In this document: piece by piece, positions 16,445 to 24,868 of the stretch
Layout: each line of letters opens with the position of its first letter
How positions within the stretch are numbered: position 1 is the stretch's first letter
DNA from: JANWZL01 sp037445185
GTDB lineage: Bacteria; Pseudomonadota; Gammaproteobacteria; Burkholderiales; Thiobacillaceae
Assembly (NCBI GenBank): GCA_037445185.1
Contig: JBBIKZ010000001.1
Coordinates: forward strand, 30,088-94,087
Reading direction: 5' to 3'
DNA: 64,000 nucleotides
Made by a program: the position numbers and the translations under genes
Notes under the pieces: model-generated
What the model was told of the DNA's origin: nothing
Databases searched by the model: none
What the model saw: only the letters and a program-made list of their open reading frames with translations

Positions 16445-17413
16445 ATGATGCGTATCCTGATCGTCGGCTGCGGCGACGTGGGTCTGCGCGCGGCCCGACT
16501 GCTGCGCGGGCGGGCCCGGGTCTATGGCCTGCTCCGCAACCCGGACCGCGCCGCCGCCCTGCGTGAAGCCGGGGTGGTGCCGGTCAGGGGCGACCTGGAC
16601 GATGCCGCCACGCTGCGCCGTTTGACCGCGCTCGCCGATGCCGTGTTGCATTTCGCCCCACCACCCGTGGCAGGTGATGCGGATCCACGCACCCGGCGGC
16701 TCATCGCCAGCCTGGGGCGGCGAAGTCTAGCACGCGGCGCCTCCAGCGCGGACCTCGCGCGACAAGCGCATCCCCAAGGCGGAATGGGGGTACTGCCGCG
16801 GCGTGTGGTCTACATCAGCACCAGCGGCGTCTACGGCGATTGCGGCGGCGCGTGGGTGGCGGAGACGCGCCCGATCCGCCCGCACAATGCCCGCGCCCAG
16901 CGCCGCGCCGATGCGGAACGGCGGCTGCGGCGCTGGGCGGGGCGGACGGGCCGGCGGCTCGCCATCCTACGCGCGCCCGGCATCTATGCCCAGGACCGCA
17001 TGCCGGCGGCGCGCGTGCGGCAGGGCCTACCGGCGCTCCTGCCCGAGGAGGACATCCACACCAACCACATCCATGCCGAGGACCTCGCCCGTCTGGCCAT
17101 CGTCGCCCTGTTCCGGGGCAGGCCGAACCGCCTGTACAACGCCGTGGACGACAGCGCACTCAAGATGGGCGACTGGTTCGACGTCGTCGCCGATCACCTC
17201 GGCCTGCCGCGCCCACCGCGGCTGACCAGGGACGCGGTCTTGGCGGCGGTCACGCCGGCGATGCGCTCCTTCCTCAGCGAGTCGCGGCGGCTGGTCAACC
17301 GGCGCATCAAGCGTGAGCTGCGTTTCCGGCTCCTCTATCCCACGGTGCGGGAGGGGCTGGCCGCAGTCGGCGCGCCCGGCCCCCAAGGGGACACCGACTC
17401 CCCGGCGGCGTAA
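16445..17413 (+). CDS. NAD(P)-binding SDR/epimerase-like protein
   Basis: A 322-residue Rossmann-fold protein. The dinucleotide loop ILIVGCGDVGLRAARLL is at the N-terminus, and STSGVYGDCGG then HNARAQRRADAERRL hold the S/Y/K-type positions of the YeeZ-like extended SDR group, although the usual Y-x-x-x-K is not clear. The C-terminal substrate part contains DIHTNHIHAEDLARL. The likely role is NAD(P)-dependent isomerisation or reduction of a nucleotide sugar or similar compound; the substrate is unknown. Residues of about 92-116 are an extra in-frame segment (RRSLARGASSADLARQAHPQ and on) which interrupts a usually compact loop before the conserved VVYISTSGVYGD strand. Confidence 0.8.
   Translation: MMRILIVGCGDVGLRAARLLRGRARVYGLLRNPDRAAALREAGVVPVRGDLDDAATLRRLTALADAVLHFAPPPVAGDADPRTRRLIASLGRRSLARGASSADLARQAHPQGGMGVLPRRVVYISTSGVYGDCGGAWVAETRPIRPHNARAQRRADAERRLRRWAGRTGRRLAILRAPGIYAQDRMPAARVRQGLPALLPEEDIHTNHIHAEDLARLAIVALFRGRPNRLYNAVDDSALKMGDWFDVVADHLGLPRPPRLTRDAVLAAVTPAMRSFLSESRRLVNRRIKRELRFRLLYPTVREGLAAVGAPGPQGDTDSPAA
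16718..16792. other. In-frame insertion of about 25 codons in the epimerase-like gene
   Basis: Translates as GRRSLARGASSADLARQAHP followed by QGGMG, a low-complexity Ala/Arg/Gln stretch placed between the Rossmann beta4-region and the VVYISTSGVYGD strand. Related proteins pass directly from one to the other. Both edges are approximate. It does not break the reading frame. Confidence 0.5.
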
Positions 17414-17415
17414 GG

Positions 17416-18621
17416 CTAACGGTAGAGGAGCACGTCCTCGCGCTCCTCACGCCAGGCCGCTTCGTCGGCAGTGGCGAGGGCATCGAGGTCGGCGGGTGAG
17501 GCCATCGGATCGTCCACCCACTGGCGCAGCAGGGGGCTGCCGTTGATGAGGTCGATGGCGAGGCGGTCGAACTCGTATTCGTAGGGGAAGTCGCGCCACA
17601 ACGGGTAGTCGGGATCAAGGCGCCGGATCGCCTTGAAGGCCAGGGCCATGAGGCGCCAGGGGCGGAAGGCGGCGGGGTCGTAGGCGCCGTCCTCGACGTG
17701 GATCTGCAGCCCCGCGCACAGCCGCCCCGCGTGCTTGTGGAAGGTGGGCTCGAACCAGCACTCGCGCAGGCGGCAGCCCTCGAGCCAGTGCGGCGCAAGC
17801 CGCTGCATCTCGGCTACGAGCCGGCGCGGCTCCAGGTCGGGGGCGCCGAGGAGCTCCAGCGGTCGGGTGGTGCCGCGGCCTTCCGACAGGGTGGTGCCCT
17901 CGAGCATCACCGTGCCGGCGTAGCAGCGCGCCATCCACAGGTTGGGCGCGTTGGGGCTGGGGTTGACCCAGGCGCGCTCGTTGAGCGGCCAGCCGTAACC
18001 TGGCCCGGCCTCGGGCTGCCAGTCGCGCAGGGTCACGACCCGGTAGTCCACGTCGAGCTTGAGGGTGCGCACGAACCAGGCGCCCAGCTCGCCCAGGGTG
18101 AGACCGTGGCGCATGGGCAGGGGGCCGGCGCCGACGAAACTCTCCCAGCCCGGCCGCAACGTCAGTCCCTCCACCGGCCGGCCGACGGGATTGGGGCGAT
18201 CGAGCACCACGACTGTCTTGCTGTGCGCCGCGGCGGCCTCGAGCACGTAGCGGAGGGTGGTGACGTAGGTGTAGATGCGGCAGCCGAGGTCCTGCAGGTC
18301 GACCAGCAGCGCGTCGAAGGTCTCCAGCATCGCCGCGGTGGGCCGGCGCACCTCGCCGTAGAGGCTGAAGACCGGGATGCCGTGCACGGGGTCGAGGTAA
18401 TCGGGCGACTCGACCATGTTGTCCTGCTTGTCGCCGCGCAGCCCATGCTGCGGGCCGAAGGCCGCGGTGAGCTCGAGTTCGGGCAGGGCGGCAAGCGCGT
18501 CGAGGGCGTGGGTGAGGTCGGCGGTCACCGAGGCGGGGTGCGCCAGCAGGGCGATGCGCCGACCCCTGAGGGGGTGGCGCAGCTCGGGCTCGCTGAGCAG
18601 GCGGTCGAGGCCGGTTTTCAT
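17416..18621 (-). CDS. namZ: DUF1343 protein, exo-beta-N-acetylmuramidase NamZ-like
   Basis: A 401-residue protein of the DUF1343 family, whose founder NamZ cleaves terminal MurNAc from peptidoglycan fragments. The family hallmarks are the N-terminal GRRIALLAHPASVT and the active-site region AAFGPQHGLRGDKQDNMVES with its His, Gln and Glu. DLQDLGCRIYTYVTT, VVLDRPNPVGRP and SEGRGTTRPLELLGAP complete the pattern. No signal peptide is visible, so it may act in the cytoplasm on recycled muropeptides. The ATG at 18621 overlaps the stop of the DOMON-like gene (ATGA). It ends 2 bp from the convergent epimerase-like gene. Confidence 0.92.
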   Translation of the reverse strand: MKTGLDRLLSEPELRHPLRGRRIALLAHPASVTADLTHALDALAALPELELTAAFGPQHGLRGDKQDNMVESPDYLDPVHGIPVFSLYGEVRRPTAAMLETFDALLVDLQDLGCRIYTYVTTLRYVLEAAAAHSKTVVVLDRPNPVGRPVEGLTLRPGWESFVGAGPLPMRHGLTLGELGAWFVRTLKLDVDYRVVTLRDWQPEAGPGYGWPLNERAWVNPSPNAPNLWMARCYAGTVMLEGTTLSEGRGTTRPLELLGAPDLEPRRLVAEMQRLAPHWLEGCRLRECWFEPTFHKHAGRLCAGLQIHVEDGAYDPAAFRPWRLMALAFKAIRRLDPDYPLWRDFPYEYEFDRLAIDLINGSPLLRQWVDDPMASPADLDALATADEAAWREEREDVLLYR

Positions 18622-19154
18622 GGCGGGTCGAGTCTGAGGCGGAAGGCGTCGGGGTGATGGAAGTCCGGCGCATCGCCGGGATGGGCCAGGGCCCAATAGG
18701 ATAGCTGGCCGGCCTGATCCTCGATCACGGCACTGAGGCCAATGCGCAGTGGGCGCCCCGGCGGGAGGTCCGGGCTCGCCAGGCCGGCGGTCAGGGTCAG
18801 CCGGTCTTCCGTGTGTTGGCAGGTGATGTGGGGCGGCCGGATGGGGGCCGGCAGACCGCCGCGCCGGTAGGTCGCGAAGTCGTAGGCCTGCCACGCACCC
18901 GAGGGGGCGAAGTTGTACTCGCGATAGGCGGGGGCCTGCCGGCCCATGACGAAGGCCTCCAGGCAGGTATGCCGCCACAGGCCGTCGACCCGGTCGCCGC
19001 GGGCCGACGGCGGGCGCTTGAGCCGCGCCAGGTCGCCGCTGACGGTGTACACGAGGGTCAGGCGCGCGCGCCCATCCCATGCCAGCCTCACCGCGATGCC
19101 CGCCAGCCAGGGGACCGGCGTGGCCGGGTGACACAGCAGGGCGGCCTCGGTCAC
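18618..19154 (-). CDS. DOMON-like domain protein
   Basis: A 178-residue all-beta protein. The GTG start at 19154 ([22 protein letters not shown]) overlaps the photolyase stop (GTGA), and the gene overlaps namZ by ATGA, so the three are coupled. The DOMON-like family hallmarks are LWRHTCLEAFV, YREYNFAPSGAWQAYDF and a C-terminal YWALAHPGDAPDFHHPDAFRLRL, seen as YWALAHPGDAPDF then HPDAFRL. DOMON folds bind heme or sugars in other contexts; here no ligand can be inferred. The pairing with a muramidase suggests a carbohydrate, but that is a guess. Confidence 0.8.
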   Translation of the reverse strand: MTEAALLCHPATPVPWLAGIAVRLAWDGRARLTLVYTVSGDLARLKRPPSARGDRVDGLWRHTCLEAFVMGRQAPAYREYNFAPSGAWQAYDFATYRRGGLPAPIRPPHITCQHTEDRLTLTAGLASPDLPPGRPLRIGLSAVIEDQAGQLSYWALAHPGDAPDFHHPDAFRLRLDPP

Positions 19155-20569
19155 GCCACGCTCCTGAACAGGCCCAGGGTCGTCTGCCTCGCCTTGGCAT
19201 GATCGACGATGGGCCACGGGTAGTCCCGCCCGATGACGACGCCGCAGGCGTTCTGGACGCCGGCCGGCATCTTCCACGGGGCGTGCAGGTATTTGTCCGG
19301 GACCGCCGCCAGCTCGGGCAGGTAGCGGCGGATGAAGCGGCCATCGGGGTCGAAGCGTTCCGACTGGGTGACCGGGTTGAAGATGCGAAACCAGGGCTGG
19401 GCGTCCGTGCCCACACCGGCCGACCACTGCCAGCCGCCGACATTGGCGGCCTGGTCGTAGTCGATCAGCCGGGCGGCGAAATGGCGCTCCCCCAGGCGCC
19501 AGTCCACGTGCAGGTCCTTCACCAGGAAACTGGCGGCGATCATGCGCAGCCGGTTGTGCATGTAGCCGGTCTGATCGAGCTGGCGCATGGCCGCGTCGAC
19601 GATGGGGTAGCCGGTGCGCGCCTCGCACCAGGCCTGAAAATGGCCGGGCGGGTTGGGCCAGACGAGGCGGTCGAACTTGCGCTGGAAGGCATTCTCGACC
19701 GTCTCGGGGTAGTGCCACAGCAGCATCTGGTAGAACTCGCGCCAGATGAGCTCGGAGAGCCACACCCGTGCCCCCTCGCCGTGCCGCTCGCTCGCCCGAC
19801 GCACCAGTTCGCGCACGCTCACCGTGCCGAAGCGTAGGTGCACCGAAAGATAGGAGGGCCCCTTGAGGCCGGGATAGTCGCGCCGTTCGTGGTAGCGGTC
19901 GATGCGTTGCAGGAAGTCTGCGAGCAAGGCCCGGGCCCCGGCCTCGCCGGCCTGAACGCCGAGTGCGTTGAGGTTCGTGGCCTGGAAGCCGAGCGCCTCC
20001 AGCCTGGGCATGGGCAGGGGGTCGGCCTTGGCCAGGCGGTCGAGCCGCATGCGGCTCGGGTGGGCGGCGAGGTCCGCGGGCGTGAGGCGTGCCAGCCAGG
20101 CGCGCCGGTAAGGGGTGTAGACGTGGAAGGGGTGGCCGGCGGCATTGAGCACCTCGTCGGTGTCGAAGATGACCTGATCCTTGTGCAGGACCAGGCGCTG
20201 GCCCTGAGCGGCCAGGGTCTCGGCCACCGCTTCGTCCCGCGCGCGGGCGCGCGGCTCGTAGTCACGGGCCGCATGCACCTCGTGCGCGCCCAGCTCGCGC
20301 GCGATCTGCGGGATGAGGACCTTGGCCGGCCCATGCAGGACGTACAGGCTGCCGCCGTGGTGCTCCAGCTCGGCCTTGAGGGTGGCGACGGACGCCCAGA
20401 TGAATTCCACCCGTCTGTCCCGGCGGTCGGACAGGGCGTCCAGGATGTCGGTGTCGAAAACGAAGACGCCGTGCACGCGTCGGCCCGACGCCAGGGCCTG
20501 AGCGAGGGCGGCGTGGTCGGTCAGGCGCAGGTCGCGGCGGAACCAGACCAGGGCGTCGTCACAGGACAT
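19151..20569 (-). CDS. phrB: Deoxyribodipyrimidine photolyase (class I CPD)
   Basis: A 472-residue flavoprotein that repairs cyclobutane pyrimidine dimers with blue light. The N-terminal antenna domain starts [17 protein letters not shown]. The FAD domain carries [47 protein letters not shown] (as [15 protein letters not shown] and GYMHNRLRM) and [16 protein letters not shown], the standard FAD and DNA-contact motifs including the Trp electron-transfer chain. Length is normal for the class. It leads a three-gene coupled operon on the minus strand. The promoter should lie in 20570-20736, shared with divergent yqgE. Confidence 0.96.
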   Translation of the reverse strand: MSCDDALVWFRRDLRLTDHAALAQALASGRRVHGVFVFDTDILDALSDRRDRRVEFIWASVATLKAELEHHGGSLYVLHGPAKVLIPQIARELGAHEVHAARDYEPRARARDEAVAETLAAQGQRLVLHKDQVIFDTDEVLNAAGHPFHVYTPYRRAWLARLTPADLAAHPSRMRLDRLAKADPLPMPRLEALGFQATNLNALGVQAGEAGARALLADFLQRIDRYHERRDYPGLKGPSYLSVHLRFGTVSVRELVRRASERHGEGARVWLSELIWREFYQMLLWHYPETVENAFQRKFDRLVWPNPPGHFQAWCEARTGYPIVDAAMRQLDQTGYMHNRLRMIAASFLVKDLHVDWRLGERHFAARLIDYDQAANVGGWQWSAGVGTDAQPWFRIFNPVTQSERFDPDGRFIRRYLPELAAVPDKYLHAPWKMPAGVQNACGVVIGRDYPWPIVDHAKARQTTLGLFRSVA

Positions 20570-20736
20570 GGGATGAGGCGTATCGGGCGGCGTGGCATGG
20601 CTTCGATTTTGCGTCCCTGGTCGCGGGGTTTACAATCACCCACGGCAGTGATCGTCGGACAGGCGAAGGGGTGTTCCGGGTGAGCGGGGACGCTTCCCAC
20701 GCCAGTCGGCGGCGCGGCCCAGCCCCCGGTGCCGAC

Positions 20737-21297
20737 ATGGAAAACGCCAACTTTACCGACCACTTCCTCATCGCCATGCCCAACATGGTGGACCCCAACT
20801 TTGCCGGGACGCTGACCTACATCTGCGACCACGGAGAACAGGGGGCCCTCGGCGTGGTGATCAACCGTCCCATCGATCTGTCGCTGGAAAAGCTGTTCGA
20901 GCAGATCGGGCTCAGCCTGGATGACGAGCGGCTGGTGGGCCTGCCCGTCTATTACGGCGGTCCGGTACAGGTCGAGCGCGGTTTCGTCCTGCACCGGCCG
21001 GTGGGGGGGTGGAACTCCACCCTGGCGGTAAACGAACAGGTCGGCCTGACCACCTCCAAGGACATCCTGGAGGCCACCTGCCGCCGGGAAGGACCGGCGC
21101 AGATCCTAGTGACCCTCGGCTATGCCGGTTGGGGCCCGGGTCAGCTGGAGGAGGAGATCAAGCAGAATGCCTGGCTCACGGTGGCGGCGGACCCAGACGT
21201 GATCTTCGACCTGCCGCCCGAGGCGCGCCTGCCGGCGGCCATGCAGCTGCTGGGCATCGATCCGGCGATGCTGTCCGAGGATGCCGGACACGCATGA
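20737..21297 (+). CDS. yqgE: YqgE/AlgH family protein
   Basis: A 186-residue protein of the DUF179 family. [25 protein letters not shown], seen as [10 protein letters not shown] and [20 protein letters not shown], and [17 protein letters not shown] are unmistakable. The structure is known from other members but a biochemical function is not; AlgH in Pseudomonas affects alginate genes. The ATG at 20737 ([10 protein letters not shown]) is chosen because homologues start just before the FLIAMP strand. It overlaps ruvX by ATGA, the normal gammaproteobacterial order yqgE-ruvX-pyrR-pyrB. Confidence 0.94.
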   Translation: MENANFTDHFLIAMPNMVDPNFAGTLTYICDHGEQGALGVVINRPIDLSLEKLFEQIGLSLDDERLVGLPVYYGGPVQVERGFVLHRPVGGWNSTLAVNEQVGLTTSKDILEATCRREGPAQILVTLGYAGWGPGQLEEEIKQNAWLTVAADPDVIFDLPPEARLPAAMQLLGIDPAMLSEDAGHA

Positions 21298-21779
21298 CCA
21301 ACAGGGTAGTGAGCGGTGCCGGTGAATGTTCGTCAGACATTGCCAGCCCGACCGTGTTCCGCAGAAAGGGCAGTGTGCTCGCCTTCGACTTCGGGCTCAA
21401 GCGCATCGGTGTCGCCGTGGGGGAATGGGAGACTCGCTCCTCGCACCCGCTCGAGACCATCGCCGAGGAGGCCAATGCACGGCGATTCACCCGCATCGGC
21501 GCGTTGGTGGCCGAGTGGCGGCCGGTGGAGCTGGTCGTCGGCCTGCCGCGCTCCCTGGAGGGCGCCGAGCACGAGCTCAGCCGGCGCTGCCGTCGCTTCG
21601 CCAACCAGCTCGCCGGCCGCTTCGATCTGCCGGTGCGGCTCATCGACGAGCGGCTGACCTCCGCCGAGGCCGAGGCGCGGCTCAGGCAGGCCGGTGTGCA
21701 CGGTGCGCGGCGGCGGCAGGCGGTGGACAGTCTGGCCGCGCAACGTATCCTGGACGACTATTTCGAGCAATCGCCCTAG
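21294..21779 (+). CDS. ruvX: Holliday junction resolvase-like protein RuvX (YqgF)
   Basis: A 161-residue RNase H-fold protein. The catalytic acidic motif is in [26 protein letters not shown] follows, and [14 protein letters not shown] then [17 protein letters not shown] complete the family pattern. YqgF proteins have been linked to 16S rRNA 5'-end maturation and to junction resolution. The N-terminus is about 20 residues longer than usual; an internal start is possible, but the ATG overlapping yqgE (21294) gives coupling. PyrR starts directly after the stop with one base between. Confidence 0.93.
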   Translation: MTNRVVSGAGECSSDIASPTVFRRKGSVLAFDFGLKRIGVAVGEWETRSSHPLETIAEEANARRFTRIGALVAEWRPVELVVGLPRSLEGAEHELSRRCRRFANQLAGRFDLPVRLIDERLTSAEAEARLRQAGVHGARRRQAVDSLAAQRILDDYFEQSP

Positions 21780-21780
21780 C

Positions 21781-22278
21781 ATGCATCTGCCCCAACCGCG
21801 AGCGCTAATCGACGAGCTGGCCGCAGCCATCCGCCCGGTAATGCGGCCGGACCTGGCCTTGGTGGGCATCCACACCGGCGGCGTCTGGGTCATGGACGCC
21901 TTGGCCGATCACCTGGGGCTAGACCATCCCCGCGGGGTACTCGATATCTCTTTCTATCGCGACGATTTTTCGCGCATCGGCCTGCATCCGGAGGTCAAGC
22001 CCTCGCGCATCCCCTTCGACGTCGAGGGTCGCGACATCCTGCTCATCGATGACGTGCTCTACACGGGGCGCACCGTGCGGGCGGCCATGAATCTGTTGTT
22101 CGACTATGGGCGCCCTGCCGCCATCCGTCTGGCCGTGCTGGTCGACCGGGGCGGGCGCGAGCTGCCGATCTGCCCCGATTACCTGGGAATGAAGTTGGCC
22201 CTGGATGCAGGCGCGCACATCAGCCTGCAGCGCGACGACTCCGGCGCGCTGTCGTTCGTGCTGAGCGAGAGGCCATGA
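21781..22278 (+). CDS. pyrR: PyrR phosphoribosyltransferase
   Basis: A 165-residue type-I phosphoribosyltransferase. The PRPP loop [19 protein letters not shown] and the floor [15 protein letters not shown] are present. Bacillus PyrR also binds the pyr leader RNA as an attenuator; the proteobacterial homologues next to pyrB are thought mainly to have uracil phosphoribosyltransferase activity. The 85 bp between this gene and pyrB show no obvious anti-terminator or terminator pair. It starts 1 bp after ruvX, so co-transcription is near certain. Confidence 0.93.
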   Translation: MHLPQPRALIDELAAAIRPVMRPDLALVGIHTGGVWVMDALADHLGLDHPRGVLDISFYRDDFSRIGLHPEVKPSRIPFDVEGRDILLIDDVLYTGRTVRAAMNLLFDYGRPAAIRLAVLVDRGGRELPICPDYLGMKLALDAGAHISLQRDDSGALSFVLSERP

Positions 22279-22363
22279 TCGGCGCGCGGACGTTGCAGGG
22301 TCGACTCGGCAGGCCGGCGCGCGATCTCCGCTCACCCGCCCGTGTGCTTTGCGCTGCCCGGTC

Positions 22364-23440
22364 ATGAACGGCGACCTGCAGCTCAACGCCGACGGCAGCC
22401 TGCGTCACCTGTTGACTCTGGACGGCCTGCCGGCGCGCATCCTGACCCAGATCCTTGACACGGCCGAATCCTTCATCTCGCTGGGTGACCCCACCGGCCG
22501 CGTGCACGGTCGTGCCGGACGGCCGGCCCCGCAGCGGCATGCGGGCGGTAGGCGGGCCCCTGCCGCCGGCCACGCCGCCGCGGGGGCGGAAGTCGCCGCA
22601 GCGCCCGACCACCCGCGCGAGGTCAAGAAGGTGCCCCTGTTGCGCGGCAAGGCCATCTTCAACCTGTTCTTCGAGCCCTCCACCCGCACCCGGACCACCT
22701 TCGAGATCGCCGCCAAGCGTCTGTCGGCCGACGTGGTCAACCTCAACATCGCCACCTCGGCCCAGAGCAAGGGGGAGACCCTGCTCGACACGGTGGCCAA
22801 CCTCTCGGCCATGCAGGCGGACATGTTCGTCGTGCGCCACGCCGCCAGCGGCGCGCCGCACCTCATCGCCCGCCACGTCGCCCCACACATCCACGTCATC
22901 AACGCCGGTGACGGGCGCTGCGCCCACCCCACCCAGGGGCTGCTGGACATGTTCACCATCCGCCAGCACAAGGGCGGCTTCAACCATTTGCGCGTGGCCG
23001 TGGTCGGCGATGTGCTGCACTCGCGCGTCGCCCGCTCGCAGATCCATGCCCTCACCACGCTCGGCTGCCCGGAGGTGCGGGTGGTCGCGCCGCGCACCCT
23101 GCTGCCGCGAGACGTGGACAGCCTGGGGGTGCACGTGCACTACCGCATGGAGACCGGCATCCGGGACTGCGACGTGGTGATCATGCTGCGCCTGCAGAAC
23201 GAACGCATGCAAGGGGCGCTGCTGCCCTCGCCGCAGGAGTATTTCAAGTACTGGGGACTCACGCCGGAGAAGCTCAAGCTGGCCAAACCCGATGCCATCG
23301 TCATGCACCCGGGTCCCATGAACCGCGGCGTCGAGATCGACTCGGACGTGGCCGACGGTGGCCACTCGGTCATCCTCAACCAGGTCACCTACGGCATCGC
23401 CGTGCGCATGGCGGTGATGAGCCTGCTGGCGGGCAATTGA
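22364..23440 (+). CDS. pyrB: Aspartate carbamoyltransferase catalytic chain
   Basis: A 358-residue enzyme that forms carbamoyl-aspartate in pyrimidine synthesis. The carbamoyl-phosphate loop [54 protein letters not shown] and [15 protein letters not shown] are all intact. This is the class that needs the inactive dihydroorotase PyrC' for assembly, and that gene follows 7 bp downstream. Residues 43-84 are an Ala/Gly/Arg/His-rich stretch with no homology, placed between SLGD and [12 protein letters not shown]; without it the protein would be 316 residues, the normal size. The ATG at 22364 is preferred over a TTG at 22349. Confidence 0.95.
   Translation: MNGDLQLNADGSLRHLLTLDGLPARILTQILDTAESFISLGDPTGRVHGRAGRPAPQRHAGGRRAPAAGHAAAGAEVAAAPDHPREVKKVPLLRGKAIFNLFFEPSTRTRTTFEIAAKRLSADVVNLNIATSAQSKGETLLDTVANLSAMQADMFVVRHAASGAPHLIARHVAPHIHVINAGDGRCAHPTQGLLDMFTIRQHKGGFNHLRVAVVGDVLHSRVARSQIHALTTLGCPEVRVVAPRTLLPRDVDSLGVHVHYRMETGIRDCDVVIMLRLQNERMQGALLPSPQEYFKYWGLTPEKLKLAKPDAIVMHPGPMNRGVEIDSDVADGGHSVILNQVTYGIAVRMAVMSLLAGN
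22490..22615. other. In-frame 42-codon insertion in pyrB
   Basis: Codons 43-84 translate to a Pro/Ala/Gly/Arg/His-rich segment beginning [20 protein letters not shown] and ending APDHP. It separates ESFISLGD from [12 protein letters not shown], which are adjacent in related ATCases. The DNA is over 80% GC by eye and looks unlike the surrounding codons. The frame is kept on both sides. Confidence 0.75.
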
Positions 23441-23447
23441 TCCGGCC

Positions 23448-24728
23448 ATGAAGATCCTCATCCGCAACGGCCGCGTCCTCGATCCGGAAAGCGGTCTGGA
23501 CGCCGTCTGCGACGTGTGCGTGGCCGCCGGGCGCATCGTCGCCGTGGGCACCGCACCGGCCGATTTCCATCCCAACCTGGAGATCGACGCGCGCGGGCTC
23601 GTCGTCTGCCCCGGCCTGGTCGATCTGTCGGTGCGCCTGCGCGAGCCGGGCTTCGAGTACATGGCCACCCTGGAATCCGAGATGCGGGCGGCGGCCGCCG
23701 GCGGGGTGACCAGCCTGGCCTGTCCGCCCGACACCGACCCACCGCTGGATGAGCCCGGTCTGGTGGAGATGCTCAAGTTCCGCACCCGCACGAGCCCCGG
23801 GCCGCGGGTCTATCCCGTCGGCGCGCTCACCTGGAAGCTCAAGGGGGAACGGCTCACCGAGATGGCGGAGCTCAACGAGGCGGGCTGTGTCGCCTTCAGC
23901 CAGGCCGACGCGCCCCTCGTCGACACCCGCGTCCTGCTGCGGGCGCTCGAATACGCGGTGACCTTCGACCTGCCGGTCTGGCTGCGCCCGCAGGATCCCC
24001 ATCTCGCCCGTGACGGTGTCGCCCACGACGGTGTCGTGGCCGCCCGGCTGGGGCTGCCCGCCATCCCCGTGCCGGCGGAGACGGTGGCCCTGCAGACCAT
24101 CCTGCTGCTGGCGCGCGAGACCGGCGCCCGCGTGCATCTCGCCCGGATGTCCAGCCGCGCTGGCCTCGACATGGTGCGTCGTGCCAAGCATGACGGGCTG
24201 CGCATCACCTGCGACGTGGCGGTGCACCACGTCCATCTGTCGGAGATGGACCTGGTGGACTTCAACGCCAACTGTCATCTCGTCCCGCCGCTACGTAGCA
24301 TCCGCGACCGGGATGCCATCCGCCAGGCGCTGCGCGAGGGGTTGGTGGACGCCATCTGTTCCGACCATGCGCCGGTCAACGACGACGCCAAGGAGCTGCC
24401 CTTCCAGGAGGCCCAACCCGGCGCCACCGGGGTGGAACTGTTGCTGCCGCTGACCCTGAAATGGGCGCGCGAGATGGATGTGCCCCTGCTCGAGGCGATC
24501 GACCTCATCACCCGCCGTCCCGCCCGCATCCTCGGCACCCAGGCCGGCAGCCTGGCGGTGGGGCAGCCGGCCGATCTGTGCCTGTTCGACCCGGAGCGCC
24601 CCTGGACGGTGAGCCGCCAGACCCTGCTGTCGCTGGGCAAGAACAGCCCTTACCTGGGCACGGAGCTCATCGGCCAGGTGATGTACACCATCATCGACGG
24701 CCATATCGACTTCAAACGCAACCACTGA
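23448..24728 (+). CDS. pyrX: Inactive dihydroorotase-like subunit PyrC' (PyrX)
   Basis: A 426-residue amidohydrolase-fold protein. The usual metal motif D-x-H-x-H is replaced: the sequence here reads VVCPGLVDLSVRLREPGFE, so both His ligands are Ser and Arg. SDHAPVNDDAKELPFQEAQPGATGVE still carries the C-terminal Asp motif, and CDVAVHHVHLSEMDL aligns with later His sites. This is the pattern of the Pseudomonas PyrC', which has no dihydroorotase activity but is needed for assembly of the dodecameric ATCase with PyrB. It starts 7 bp after pyrB. An active PyrC must be encoded elsewhere. Element B begins directly after the stop. Confidence 0.93.
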   Translation: MKILIRNGRVLDPESGLDAVCDVCVAAGRIVAVGTAPADFHPNLEIDARGLVVCPGLVDLSVRLREPGFEYMATLESEMRAAAAGGVTSLACPPDTDPPLDEPGLVEMLKFRTRTSPGPRVYPVGALTWKLKGERLTEMAELNEAGCVAFSQADAPLVDTRVLLRALEYAVTFDLPVWLRPQDPHLARDGVAHDGVVAARLGLPAIPVPAETVALQTILLLARETGARVHLARMSSRAGLDMVRRAKHDGLRITCDVAVHHVHLSEMDLVDFNANCHLVPPLRSIRDRDAIRQALREGLVDAICSDHAPVNDDAKELPFQEAQPGATGVELLLPLTLKWAREMDVPLLEAIDLITRRPARILGTQAGSLAVGQPADLCLFDPERPWTVSRQTLLSLGKNSPYLGTELIGQVMYTIIDGHIDFKRNH

Positions 24729-24851
24729 GAACGTGTGCATAGTTCTGCTGCGCGTCCCGATCTCGAAGCTGCGCTGCTCGCCGTACTGAACGTACGACTG
24801 CGCCTCTCGCTTCAACCTCGGGCCGCTTGCGACGCAAACGTCCACAAGTTC
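24729..24851. repeat. Palindromic intergenic element B
   Basis: A 123-bp imperfect palindrome between pyrX and the Lon-like gene. The ends are GAACGTGTGCA and TCCACAAGTTC (two mismatches), the arms share CCCGA and GAAG blocks, and the centre is CGTAC-TGAA-CGTACG (24782-24796). The left end directly follows the pyrX TGA (24726-24728). The right end lies 17 bp before the Lon ATG, so the element also occupies the position of the leader of that gene. Confidence 0.75.
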
Positions 24852-24868
24852 TGACCCCGCACGCCAAA

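Noticed and set aside
22279..22363. PyrR-type attenuator between pyrR and pyrB
   Set aside because: No terminator/anti-terminator pair or PyrR binding loop is seen in these 85 bp.
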